Source: JAWLCQ01 sp041687095 (GTDB taxonomy: Bacteria > Planctomycetota > Phycisphaerae > SM23-33). Taken from it: a stretch of 10,123 nt of DNA. The DNA lies in the NCBI GenBank assembly GCA_041687095.1, contig JAWLCQ010000173.1:1-10123 (forward strand), written 5' to 3'. The position numbers were made by a program, and so were the translations under genes. A model generated the notes under the pieces. That model saw only the letters and a list, made by a program, of their open reading frames with translations, searched no databases and had not been told where the DNA came from. Positions 1-5,591 of this stretch are shown piece by piece (the stretch's first letter is position 1; each line of letters begins with the position of its first letter).

Positions 1-268
1 CCGGGTGCTTTTTTATAACCCGCCGCTCCGCGGGCCCAACCCCGGCGGGGGCGGGAGGCTGCGCCTCGCAGCTCGTGGACGCGATGGGTTCCTCTGCCTT
101 CTCTCCTCTGTGCGTTCCCTGCGATCTCCGCGGTGAAAGAATCGCCTCGGAGCCGTCGCTGGTGCTTCCAGATCCCGATCACCCGGGTCTCGCCGGGCTT
201 CAGACCTTGCATGGTAAGGGTTCAGCCGCAGAAGTCCAGCGCCGCCGCGCGGTGCGTCCGCGCAGCAT
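1..268. other. Gene-free left edge
   Basis: No convincing gene is seen. The frames that cross it lack ribosome binding sites and recognisable protein sequence. At 1-16 the plus strand reads CCGGGTGC followed by six T and TATA. This would fit the 3' arm and U-tract of an intrinsic terminator whose 5' arm lies left of the window, but that cannot be checked here. The purine/pyrimidine-biased stretch at 90-138 is listed separately. Confidence 0.4.
90..138 (-). repeat. Purine-rich CACCGCGGAG-type interspersed repeat
   Basis: On the minus strand this stretch opens with TTTCACCGCGGAGATCGCAG and continues as an almost pure purine run of GAG/CAGAGG words. It resembles the short intergenic sequences of the form ACCGCGGAG-CGCAGAGG that I recall from several environmental phyla. 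Assignment to that family is from memory, not from a search. No coding function is evident. Confidence 0.3.
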
Positions 269-302
269 GACGCCGCCGGCCCTGAGCGAGGCCGGCGGCG
301 TC
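269..302. repeat. 13-bp perfect GC hairpin
   Basis: GACGCCGCCGGCC at 269-281 pairs perfectly with 290-302 around an 8-nt loop, CTGAGCGA. It lies 116 bp beyond the stop of the PEP-CTERM gene. Neither side has a T-tract, so it is not a classical intrinsic terminator. It may be a distal transcript-end structure or another member of the palindrome population. Confidence 0.5.
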
Positions 303-323
303 GAGGGTTCCTCAGCAAGCAAG

Positions 324-409
324 AAGCCCAATGGCAAAGGGCTTGTGCGGGGCGGCGGTGTTTCCACCGCCCGCCCGCACCGGACCCGGCGGCCGTTCAC
401 CGCCGGGTC
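324..409 (-). terminator. Hairpin cluster after the PEP-CTERM gene
   Basis: Three stems follow the stop codon in the minus direction. First, GACCCGGCGG pairs perfectly over 10 bp (383-392 with 400-409, 7-nt loop), starting 8 nt past the stop. Second, GGCGGTG pairs over 7 bp (354-360 with 365-371) around a loop that reads GAAA on the minus strand. Third, AAGCCC pairs with GGGCTT (324-329 with 339-344) and is followed on the minus strand by CTTGCTTG. There is no strong U-tract. Position and stem strength suggest a transcript end or 3' stabiliser; termination itself is inferred. Confidence 0.45.
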
Positions 410-417
410 ATGAGTAT

Positions 418-1722
418 CTACGCACTCCGCCCCCCCCGGCTGCGCCGCCGCAGCAGCGCCACCCCCCCCACGCCCAGCAGCGACAGCGTCAGGGGCTCGG
501 GGATGACGGCGAACTGGGAGTTGTGGTCGAGGACCGCCCAGACCTTGTGGTTGACGATGTCCACGCCCCACGACCCCAGCGTCAGCGGGCTGCCCGCGGC
601 GATCCAGCTATCCTGGATGTTGGCCGTGCCGGCGTTCATCCCAGGGGTGTTCCTGTCGATGGCGTTCTCCCACAGGCCGGTCGTCGGGTTGAAGGCCGCC
701 AGGTAGATCAGGCCCATCTCGGCGAGTTCGGCCTCGGAGAAGAGCGTGTTGGGGTAGGCCAGGAGGGAGGGGTCGTAGTCCATCTCCAGGACGTACTTCT
801 GCGTCCCCGTGCCGTTGAGGCTCAGCACGTCGCTGATGAGCCCGTCGTTGTAGGCGTTGTTGGGCAGCGGGGGAGAGGTCGGGGTCCCGCCTTCGAGGTC
901 GGTGGTCTCGCTCTGCGTGCGCGTCCGCCAGGCCATCTCGACGGTCTGCGGCCCCGCCGAGTTGTTCGTCCCGCCGATCACCGAGGCGGTGGTGCCCAGC
1001 ATCGGCCCGCCGCCCGTCCCCGTCGTGGCGACGACGACGGTGGTCATGTCGTAGGCGGCCCCGGCGGCGAAGGTCAGGGACTTCTTCACGCCCCACGTCG
1101 ACATCGAGTTGCTCGCGTCGGCCGTCGCGTTGGGGTCGAACTCGGGGTCATCGTCGTCGTCGCCGCCGAAGTCCGCCTCCTGCCCGCCGACGATCGTGCC
1201 GGTGAAATCCTGCGAGGACACCCCGCCGGTGGCGGTGGCCCGGCTGACCTTGAAGTTCAGGTTGACCGTCGCCCCGGAGGCCACGACAACCTGCAGCAGG
1301 TCCATGGTCTGCCGACGGGCGGTGTCCCGAAACGTGAACACGCCGCCGATCTCGCTGGTGGACTCGAACGGCGTCGTCGTGGCCAGGACGTCGGTATCGA
1401 AGAACATCCAGTGAGTGTCCTTGGACAGGTCCGGCCCGAGGTACTGCGCGTTGGTCATGGTCGGGGTCGGCAGGAAGCCCATGAACTTCACATCGTTCAG
1501 CGACCCGACGATGCCCGTGTAGCCCGTCTCGGTGTCCGCCCCGCCGATCAGCCAGTCGGGGTTGTAGTCCGCCGAGCTGGGGTCGTCGGCGGTGAACGTC
1601 AGCATGTAGCTGTACAGCCCGCTCCCGACGTCCGTCATGGTCGTGTTCAGCAGCACCATTCCGCCGTTGGCCGCAGTGGCGCCCAACATCAGCACGCATC
1701 CGAGAATCCACCCAGTACGCAT
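418..1722 (-). CDS. PEP-CTERM sorting-domain surface/exported protein
   Basis: 434 residues. The start at 1722 is chosen because AAGGAG (1730-1735) lies 7 nt ahead and the product opens with a signal peptide: Arg2, a hydrophobic core at about 5-17 and a small-residue cleavage zone near residues 15-20. The body is rich in Thr, Gly and Asp and likely beta-rich, with an acidic run of five Asp at 188-192. Residues about 305-405, through WAVLDHNSQFAVIPEP, resemble the closing part of many planctomycete PEP-CTERM proteins as I recall them. The C-terminus is canonical: PEP at 408-410, a hydrophobic helix at 411-424, then Arg-Arg-Arg at 425-427. Proteins with this tail are processed by an exosortase and sent to the surface or matrix; no exosortase is in the window. 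It lies 158 bp downstream of the pseudo-receiver gene on the same strand, so co-transcription is possible. In proteobacteria such genes are known to be RpoN-controlled through PrsK/PrsR. The ligand or role is unknown. Two G8 runs lie in the last 55 bp of the gene. Confidence 0.9.
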   Translation of the reverse strand: MRTGWILGCVLMLGATAANGGMVLLNTTMTDVGSGLYSYMLTFTADDPSSADYNPDWLIGGADTETGYTGIVGSLNDVKFMGFLPTPTMTNAQYLGPDLSKDTHWMFFDTDVLATTTPFESTSEIGGVFTFRDTARRQTMDLLQVVVASGATVNLNFKVSRATATGGVSSQDFTGTIVGGQEADFGGDDDDDPEFDPNATADASNSMSTWGVKKSLTFAAGAAYDMTTVVVATTGTGGGPMLGTTASVIGGTNNSAGPQTVEMAWRTRTQSETTDLEGGTPTSPPLPNNAYNDGLISDVLSLNGTGTQKYVLEMDYDPSLLAYPNTLFSEAELAEMGLIYLAAFNPTTGLWENAIDRNTPGMNAGTANIQDSWIAAGSPLTLGSWGVDIVNHKVWAVLDHNSQFAVIPEPLTLSLLGVGGVALLRRRSRGGRSA

Positions 1723-1776
1723 CGGTTCGCTCCTTGCCTTGCGGTGTGTTACAGCCGTCGCTTGCTTCCTTTGCCG

Positions 1777-1795
1777 CCCGACCACGCTGGTCGGG
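1777..1795 (-). promoter_or_regulatory. Hairpin in the leader of the PEP-CTERM gene
   Basis: CCCGACCA (1777-1784) pairs perfectly with TGGTCGGG (1788-1795) around a 3-nt loop. It lies 54 nt ahead of the start codon and about 85 nt past the upstream gene's stop. On the minus strand it is followed by a purine-rich stretch, not a T-tract, so it is not an intrinsic terminator. It could be a 5'-leader structure or a processing/stability element that separates expression of the two genes. I saw no sigma-54 match between the two genes and no riboswitch that I recognise. Confidence 0.4.
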
Positions 1796-1880
1796 TCGGC
1801 CCATCCCCGGAGGCCGCCCTCGCGGTCCTCTCCGTCCTCACGCCGCCAGCCTCACGGCCGCGGCGGTACGGCGTCCGCCC

Positions 1881-2312
1881 CTAGATCACCGCCAGCCGGG
1901 GCGGCGACCGATCGCGCTCCCAGCGGCGGGGCACGGCGATCAGGGCCTTCGCCGCGCCTTCCACCTCCCCCGCGTCACAGTCGTGCGGGAGGTACACGCC
2001 CGCACCCGCCGACCGCACCGGCGCTTCGGCGCCCTCGGCATCGGCGGCCCCCACGGCCAGCACCTGCCCGCGATACGATCCGCGGTGCAGCGCCTGCACC
2101 AGCCCCAGCGCCACCGGCAACTGGCCCGCCGGGGGCAACTGCACCAGGACGACCCGCGGTGAGCTTCGCAGGACCGTCCGCAGCACGGCCGGGGGCCGGT
2201 CGGCCTCCATCAGGCGCCATCCGTTGCGCCTCACCGCCTCGCCAAGCCCGCCGGTCAATCGTCCTCCCCCCAAGGCGACCACGAGAATGTCTCCTGGTTC
2301 CGCCCGGGTCAT
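1881..2312 (-). CDS. Stand-alone pseudo-receiver (CheY-like) protein
   Basis: 143 residues. The start at 2312 is chosen because AAAGGAG (2319-2325) sits 6 nt ahead, and because the sigma-54 promoter predicts transcription starting near 2365, which would exclude the longer GTG start at 2372. The pattern follows a receiver domain: strand DILVVAL (8-14), helix to about residue 30, GWRLMEADRP (31-40) like the EVxEAxdG region, strand RVVLVQL (53-59), QVLAVGA (83-89), GAGVYLP (103-109), and a final helix at 115-125. The functional residues are missing. The acidic pair is replaced by Gly/Leu-Gly, the phospho-acceptor Asp by Gln58, the switch Ser/Thr position by Gly88, and the Lys before the cis-Pro loop by His110. 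I therefore infer a phosphorylation-independent pseudo-receiver that acts by protein contact. It is the first gene after promoter P1 and lies next to a sigma-54 activator lacking a sensory domain, so a partner or feedback role is plausible. The family call is by pattern only. Confidence 0.7.
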   Translation of the reverse strand: MTRAEPGDILVVALGGGRLTGGLGEAVRRNGWRLMEADRPPAVLRTVLRSSPRVVLVQLPPAGQLPVALGLVQALHRGSYRGQVLAVGAADAEGAEAPVRSAGAGVYLPHDCDAGEVEGAAKALIAVPRRWERDRSPPRLAVI

Positions 2313-2374
2313 CGCACGCTCCTTTGTTCTTGCGTCCGTCTGAGCCTCGGTCTGAGCCTCTGAGCACTCCACCT

Positions 2375-2391
2375 ATGCGAGAACCGTGCCA
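2375..2391 (-). promoter_or_regulatory. Sigma-54 promoter P1
   Basis: The minus strand reads TGGCACG-GTTC-TCGCAT. Against the RpoN consensus TGGCACG-N4-TTGCW, all seven -24 bases and four of the five -12 bases match, and the GG-N10-GC spacing is exact. The predicted start of transcription is near 2365, giving a leader of about 53 nt before the pseudo-receiver ATG at 2312. That leader holds 12-bp tandem repeats of GAGGCTCAGACC type (about 2338-2360). A weaker sigma-54-like site, AGGCACG-N4-AAGTG, lies about 50 bp further upstream (2426-2442). Confidence 0.75.
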
Positions 2392-2489
2392 CAACGCCGT
2401 TCGGGGCGTGGATCTTCCGTAACCATCACTTTTGACGTGCCTTACGGTGCAGGATTCCCGCCATGCTCCCCGAACCGTCCCCGCGACCG

Positions 2490-2541
2490 CGCGGTGCGCA
2501 ACAGGCCACCGAGCGAGGGGTTTGGCCTGTTGCGCACCGCG
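2490..2541. promoter_or_regulatory. 19-bp inverted repeat, candidate activator site for P1
   Basis: CGCGGTGCGCAACAGGCCA (2490-2508) is the exact inverse of 2523-2541, with a 14-nt centre. Each arm holds GCGCAACAGGCC or its complement (2496-2507 and 2524-2535). The nearer copy begins 105 bp upstream of the -24 edge of P1, a normal place for an NtrC-type upstream activating site. The same 12-bp word recurs upstream of P2. There is no T-tract on either side, so a terminator is less likely. Confidence 0.55.
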
Positions 2542-2563
2542 TGAAGGAGGACGGAAAAGGAAC

Positions 2564-2611
2564 CGGGCAAGCGACGGCCGGCCCACGCAGGGACCGGACG
2601 TTGCTTGCCCG
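2564..2611. repeat. 13-bp imperfect inverted repeat
   Basis: CGGGCAAGCGACG at 2564-2576 pairs with 2599-2611 at 12 of 13 positions around a 22-nt GC-rich centre. It sits between the candidate activator site and repeat module A. No function is assigned; it may belong to the palindrome cluster. Confidence 0.4.
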
Positions 2612-2624
2612 TGGAGAGAGAGCG

Positions 2625-2999
2625 GTAACCGTTCACGCGGCGCCGCCGGGTGTTTCAGAAAGACGACCGCCGTCCGAACCTCCCCACCGGCCCCGCTCTG
2701 TTCCCTTTGCTCCCCACCGACCCCGTGTCGGTGGAAGGCGGCTATTGACTACTCGCAGGCCCCCACGGGTCTCTTGCTTCTTCTTCTTTTCCCCACCGAC
2801 CCCGCGTCGGTGGTTCAAACGGCTCTCGACTACGGCGGGGGCGCACAGGGCCCGCGGTTCGTCCGCGCCGGTCGGTGATCCCATAGTAAGGAAGCCGGCT
2901 TACCACCGACACGGGGCCGGTGGGGAAAAGAAGGAGAAGGACATGGGAAGCCGCCGCCGTAGTCAATAGCCGCTTACCACCGCCACGGGGCCGGCGGGG
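2625..2999. repeat. Four-unit palindromic repeat module, copy A
   Basis: The module starts with GTAACCGTTCACGC and holds four related units: 2712-2752 and 2791-2833 in one direction, and 2884-2925 and 2959-2999 in the other. Unit consensus is CCCCACCGACCCCGYGTCGG, then TGGT, a short AT-containing spacer, GCGGCTATCGACTAC. The core CCACCGAC-N5-GTCGGTGG is an 8-bp stem. The spacer between units 1 and 2 is pyrimidine-rich and that between units 3 and 4 is purine-rich, so the whole module can fold into one long hairpin. An extra truncated palindrome start occurs at 2682-2694, compared with copy B. No gene is seen here. Confidence 0.8.
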
Positions 3000-3019
3000 G
3001 CAGGAAACAGGAAACTCAC

Positions 3020-3086
3020 CTCAGTGCCGACATGCCCCTCCCTTCACGCCCTTCCTGCTGTTTGGAAGGGCGTGAACAGTTACAGA
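3020..3086 (-). repeat. Hairpin element H1, inverted partner of H2
   Basis: TTCACGCCCTTCC (3043-3055) pairs perfectly over 13 bp with 3064-3076 around an 8-nt loop. Read on the minus strand, the element and its flanks match 4951-5010 read on the plus strand across about 60 bases, including the loop-side word ACAGCAG. It lies 50 bp beyond the stop of the activator gene, so it could also act as that transcript's 3' hairpin, though no T-tract follows. Confidence 0.7.
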
Positions 3087-3125
3087 GACCGAATGACAGT
3101 GCGGGGCGATGGCCTCCGCGCCCAC

Positions 3126-4217
3126 TCAGGCCGTCTGGAGGTTGTACTCCTCGATCTTGCGGCGGAGGCGGGAGCGGTGGATGCCCAGCAGCTCGGCCGC
3201 CAGGGTGCGGTTGCCCTGCGTGTGCCGCAGGATGCGGTCGATGTGCCGCGCCTCGGCCGCGGCGAGGGTCTCGACGGGCCCATCGCTCGCGGCCGCGCCG
3301 GCCGAGATGTAGACGCCCGACTCGGCCGGGTCGGCGGAACCGTCGGCGAGGTCGTCGGCGGGGTCGTCGGCGGGGTCGTCGGTGTCCAGGCCGGGGGCCC
3401 CGTCGATCTCGGCGGAGGCGGGGGGCACGCCGATGGGGGCGAAGGGCCGCAGCCAGTCGGGCAGGTCCTCGACCTGCACCACTTCGCTCTGGGCGAAGAC
3501 GACGGCGTGCTCGACGGCGTTGCGGAGTTGCCGCACATTGCCCGGCCAGTCGAACTCCGCCAGGGCCCGCAGGGCCTCGGGGCAGAGGGTCCTCCGCGGT
3601 TCCTCGTAGGTCTCCGCCAACTCGTCGAGGAAGTGTTCGGCGAGCAGGGGCAGGTCGCCCTTGCGGTCGCGGAGGGGCGGGAGGGCGATGCGGACGACGT
3701 CGAGGCGGTAGAGCAGGTCGGGGCGGAACTTGCCCTCGGCGGCCATGGCGTGCAGGTCGCGGTGGGTGGCGGCGAGGATTCGCACGTTCACCGGCACGGG
3801 CTGGGTCTGCCCGAGGGGGATGACGGAGCGGCTCTCGATGCAGCGGAGGAGCTTGGCCTGGACGTCGAGGGGCAGTTCCCCGAGTTCGTCGAGGAACAGC
3901 GTGCCCCCGTCGGCGGCGCGGAGGAGGCCGAGGGTGTTTTCCTGCGCCCCGGTGAACGAGCCCTTCTGGTGTCCGAACAACTGGGATTCAGCGAGCGAGC
4001 TTTGCAGTGTGGTGCAGTCCACGGGGATGAAGGGCCCGTCGGCGCGGCGGGAGGCGGCGTGGATCCGCCGCGCAACGACTTCCTTCCCCGCCCCCGTCTC
4101 GCCGCGAAGCAGGACCGTACAGTCCTTGGCCGCGACGGCGGCGATCTGCCCCCGCAGGCGCCCCATGGGCGCGCTGCGACCGACCAGCTCCTGGTGGAGA
4201 TTGCCAGAGCAGGCCAT
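3126..4217 (-). CDS. Sigma-54 enhancer-binding activator without sensory domain
   Basis: 363 residues. The start at 4217 is set by AAGGAG (4225-4230) 7 nt ahead. Residues about 12-235 form the sigma-54 AAA+ activator domain: Walker A GETGAGKE (39-46), the sigma-54 contact loop GSFTGA (86-91; the usual form is GAFTGA), Walker B GGTLFLDELGEL (104-115), sensor I with RILAATHRDL (147-156), the arginine-finger region FRPDLLYRLD (164-173), and sensor II WPGNVRQLRN (224-233). A linker at about 275-300 is acidic with DPADDPADD repeats. Residues 329-360 form a Fis-type helix-turn-helix (QGNRTLAAELLGIHRSRLRR). It uses ATP hydrolysis to remodel RNA polymerase-sigma-54 at promoters. No receiver, PAS or GAF domain precedes the AAA+ domain, as in PspF, so control must come from a separate partner or from expression level. 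Likely targets are P1 and P2. The function call is firm; the targets are inferred. Confidence 0.95.
   Translation of the reverse strand: MACSGNLHQELVGRSAPMGRLRGQIAAVAAKDCTVLLRGETGAGKEVVARRIHAASRRADGPFIPVDCTTLQSSLAESQLFGHQKGSFTGAQENTLGLLRAADGGTLFLDELGELPLDVQAKLLRCIESRSVIPLGQTQPVPVNVRILAATHRDLHAMAAEGKFRPDLLYRLDVVRIALPPLRDRKGDLPLLAEHFLDELAETYEEPRRTLCPEALRALAEFDWPGNVRQLRNAVEHAVVFAQSEVVQVEDLPDWLRPFAPIGVPPASAEIDGAPGLDTDDPADDPADDLADGSADPAESGVYISAGAAASDGPVETLAAAEARHIDRILRHTQGNRTLAAELLGIHRSRLRRKIEEYNLQTA
3348..3383 (-). repeat. 12-bp in-frame tandem repeat in the activator linker
   Basis: Three tandem copies of GGGGTCGTCGGC (plus-strand reading, with one base changed in the first and one in the last) encode the Asp-Pro-Ala-Asp repeats that link the AAA+ domain to the DNA-binding domain. 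Copy-number change would lengthen or shorten the linker in frame by four residues. Confidence 0.7.
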
Positions 4218-4892
4218 GTCGATTCTCCTTCCCGGTATTACCCGGGGCGCCGGCGGCGAGGAGCCTCTCAGCCGACCGGAGCCCTTCCCCTGTGAGCGAG
4301 CCAAGTAGTGCGTACGAGGTCCCGTCCCGTGAGAGCCTCACCGCCCCGCCACGAACTGTGGGAGCACATGCCCGCAGCGCTGGGGAGAACGGCGCGCGGG
4401 GGCAGGGGGTGAACGAGGGGACCTGTACAACGCGAGCGCGGGCCCGGGAGTCGAGCGGACAGCACGGGCCCGAGGGAATCCGGGATGTACAGGGCGAGGA
4501 GCAACTCGTCCCAGGTCCCGGGGCAGCGGAGGTGGCGTTGTGGGGGAGGCGGGGCGAGGGCCTGCGCGCAGCACCGCCGCGGGACGCATCCCGCGAAGTC
4601 CACCGCATTGCGGATCGAGCGCATTGCGAGCTGAGCACAGCGAGCACCTCGTCTCCCAAACACAACGGAAGCCCGCGACGGACGATGCCCGGATCGGCCC
4701 TTGGAGAGTAGCCCGAACCAGCGTTCTCGGCCGTCGCCCGGCCGGCGCGAATGAATACCGCACCGGCCAAGTACATAACAGAAGCCGTGAGCCGCTGAGC
4801 ACCCCTTTGTGACAGCCTGGACACTCTCTCCGGCGGAGCCCCTTGAGAAGAGGTGATCCCGCCCTTCCTCTGATACGTCCAGGCCAAGCTCG
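4218..4892. other. Gene-free region upstream of the activator
   Basis: Overlapping frames run through this region on both strands, but none shows a ribosome binding site, a domain or a plausible protein composition, so I call no gene. Next to the activator RBS the minus strand has CCGGG-TAATA-CCGGG (about 4231-4246), a small hairpin ending just before AAGGAG that might affect initiation. A sigma-70-like promoter at 4893-4921 points into this region. Confidence 0.4.
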
Positions 4893-4921
4893 TTTGTATC
4901 CCACAATCGCGGATCTGTCAA
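4893..4921 (-). promoter_or_regulatory. Candidate sigma-70 promoter P3
   Basis: The minus strand reads TTGACA (4921-4916), a 17-bp spacer, then TACAAA (4898-4893), which matches TATAAT at 4 of 6 positions. The -35 box is perfect and stands out in GC-rich DNA. It would start transcripts near 4886, about 670 nt before the activator ATG. Either the activator mRNA has a very long leader or another transcript starts here. Confidence 0.4.
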
Positions 4922-4950
4922 GCACCATTCCGGCGACGGGATTACATTTC

Positions 4951-5010
4951 GTGTCACCGTTCACGCCTTCGCACACAGCAGCGAAGGCGTGAAGAGAAGG
5001 GCCCATCGGG
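4951..5010 (+). repeat. Hairpin element H2, inverted partner of H1
   Basis: TTCACGCCTTCGC (4960-4972) pairs perfectly over 13 bp with 4981-4993 around the loop ACACAGCA. The stem differs from H1 at several positions, yet both strands of the stem changed together so pairing is kept. The flanks also align (CACCG before the stem, GAAGAGAAGGGC after it). H1 and H2 face each other across the activator gene and its upstream region. Confidence 0.7.
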
Positions 5011-5051
5011 AGCCGAAGGCGGGAGAGGCGAAGGCGGGACCGGCGCAGGGA

Positions 5052-5124
5052 GCCTCGAAAAGGGGGACTGGCTCCGTAGCGGCATGCTTCTTGCCGCGCA
5101 GGTGCCTGTCCCCCTTTTCGAGGC
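5052..5124. repeat. REP-like palindrome with 17-bp arms
   Basis: GCCTCGAAAAGGGGGAC (5052-5068) is the exact inverse of 5108-5124. Inside, GGC/GCC and GCGGCA/TGCCGC extend the pairing, giving an interrupted 73-nt hairpin. The words GGGGACTGGCTCCG and GGTGCCTGTCCCC are those I recall from REP-type palindromes spread widely in bacterial genomes and often linked to REP-associated (RAYT) transposases. No such transposase is in the window. The family link is from memory. Confidence 0.6.
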
Positions 5125-5150
5125 GGTGCGGAACTCCTTGCCCGCACGCC

Positions 5151-5190
5151 CGTGAACGGTTGCCATTTCGTCAAGCCGTAACCGTTCACG
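5151..5190. repeat. Inverted pair of the CGTTCACG word
   Basis: CGTGAACGGTT (5151-5161) and AACCGTTCACG (5180-5190) are perfect 11-bp inverted copies with an 18-nt centre. The right copy is the start of repeat module B. The same word opens module A (2627-2637) and, in variant form, lies at the stems of H1 and H2. Confidence 0.55.
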
Positions 5191-5539
5191 CGCTGCAGTG
5201 CGGGGGCAGTGCGGGGTTTGAAGAAGACGCCTGGCATCCGAACCTCCCCACCGACCCCGCGTCGGTGGTAGGCGGCTATCGACTACCTCGCACGCCCCCG
5301 CGGATCTCTCTCTCCTTCTTCTTTTCCCCACCGACCCCGCGTCGGTGGTTCAAACGGCTCTCGACTACGGCGGGGGCGCGCAGGGCCCGCGGTTCGTCCG
5401 CGCCGGTTGGCGGTCGCGTAGTCGGGAAGCCGGCTTACCACCGACGCGGGGTCGGTGGGGAGCAGGAGCAGGAGAGGGATGGGAGGGAACCGCCGCTGTA
5501 GTTGATAGCCGCTTACCACCGACACGGGGCCGGTGGGGA
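5178..5539. repeat. Four-unit palindromic repeat module, copy B
   Basis: This is a direct-orientation copy of the module at 2625-2999. Units lie at 5247-5287 (41 bp), 5327-5369 (43 bp), 5419-5461 (43 bp, reversed) and 5499-5539 (41 bp, reversed), so the lengths mirror one another about a centre near 5394. Palindrome cores are CCACCGAC-N5-GTCGGTGG. The central stretch 5341-5409 is almost base-for-base the same as 2805-2873. Each reversed unit begins GTAGT, reminiscent of the GTAG tetranucleotide of REP elements, but here it lies well away from the stem. No gene is seen. Confidence 0.8.
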
Positions 5540-5591
5540 GAAGAAGAGGCAAGCGCCGCGGGGCAGGGGAGGGGAAAGGCGGGTCGGCCGA

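Noticed and set aside
333..348. TGGCAA-N5-TTGT sigma-54-like site on the plus strand
   Set aside because: The essential GC of the -12 box is GT, and it would point antisense into the PEP-CTERM gene.
1690..1722. Lipoprotein signal in the PEP-CTERM protein (Cys9)
   Set aside because: The Cys is only nine residues in and preceded by Ile-Leu-Gly, within the hydrophobic core. This does not fit a lipobox, and the C-terminal sorting signal explains its targeting.
1723..1880. Cyclic di-GMP or other riboswitch ahead of the PEP-CTERM gene
   Set aside because: Apart from one 8-bp hairpin I could not find the conserved blocks of the GEMM-type or other riboswitches that I know.
331..1884. 517-codon plus-strand frame over the PEP-CTERM gene
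   Set aside because: It is antisense to a gene with signal peptide, PEP-CTERM tail and ribosome binding site. Its own composition is low-complexity Arg/Gly/Val and no ribosome binding site is evident.
2432..2969. Overlapping frames through repeat module A
   Set aside because: They translate palindromic repeats. The same frames exist in module B only because the DNA is duplicated, and no start signal is present.
3024..4295. 423-codon plus-strand frame over the sigma-54 activator
   Set aside because: It is antisense to a gene with all canonical AAA+ motifs. The product is Gly/Val/Asp-rich without any recognisable domain.
4268..4957. 229-codon minus-strand frame upstream of the activator
   Set aside because: Its start lies upstream of the best promoter candidate, it has no Shine-Dalgarno, its composition is rich in Arg/Pro/Cys/Ser, and competing frames overlap it equally well.
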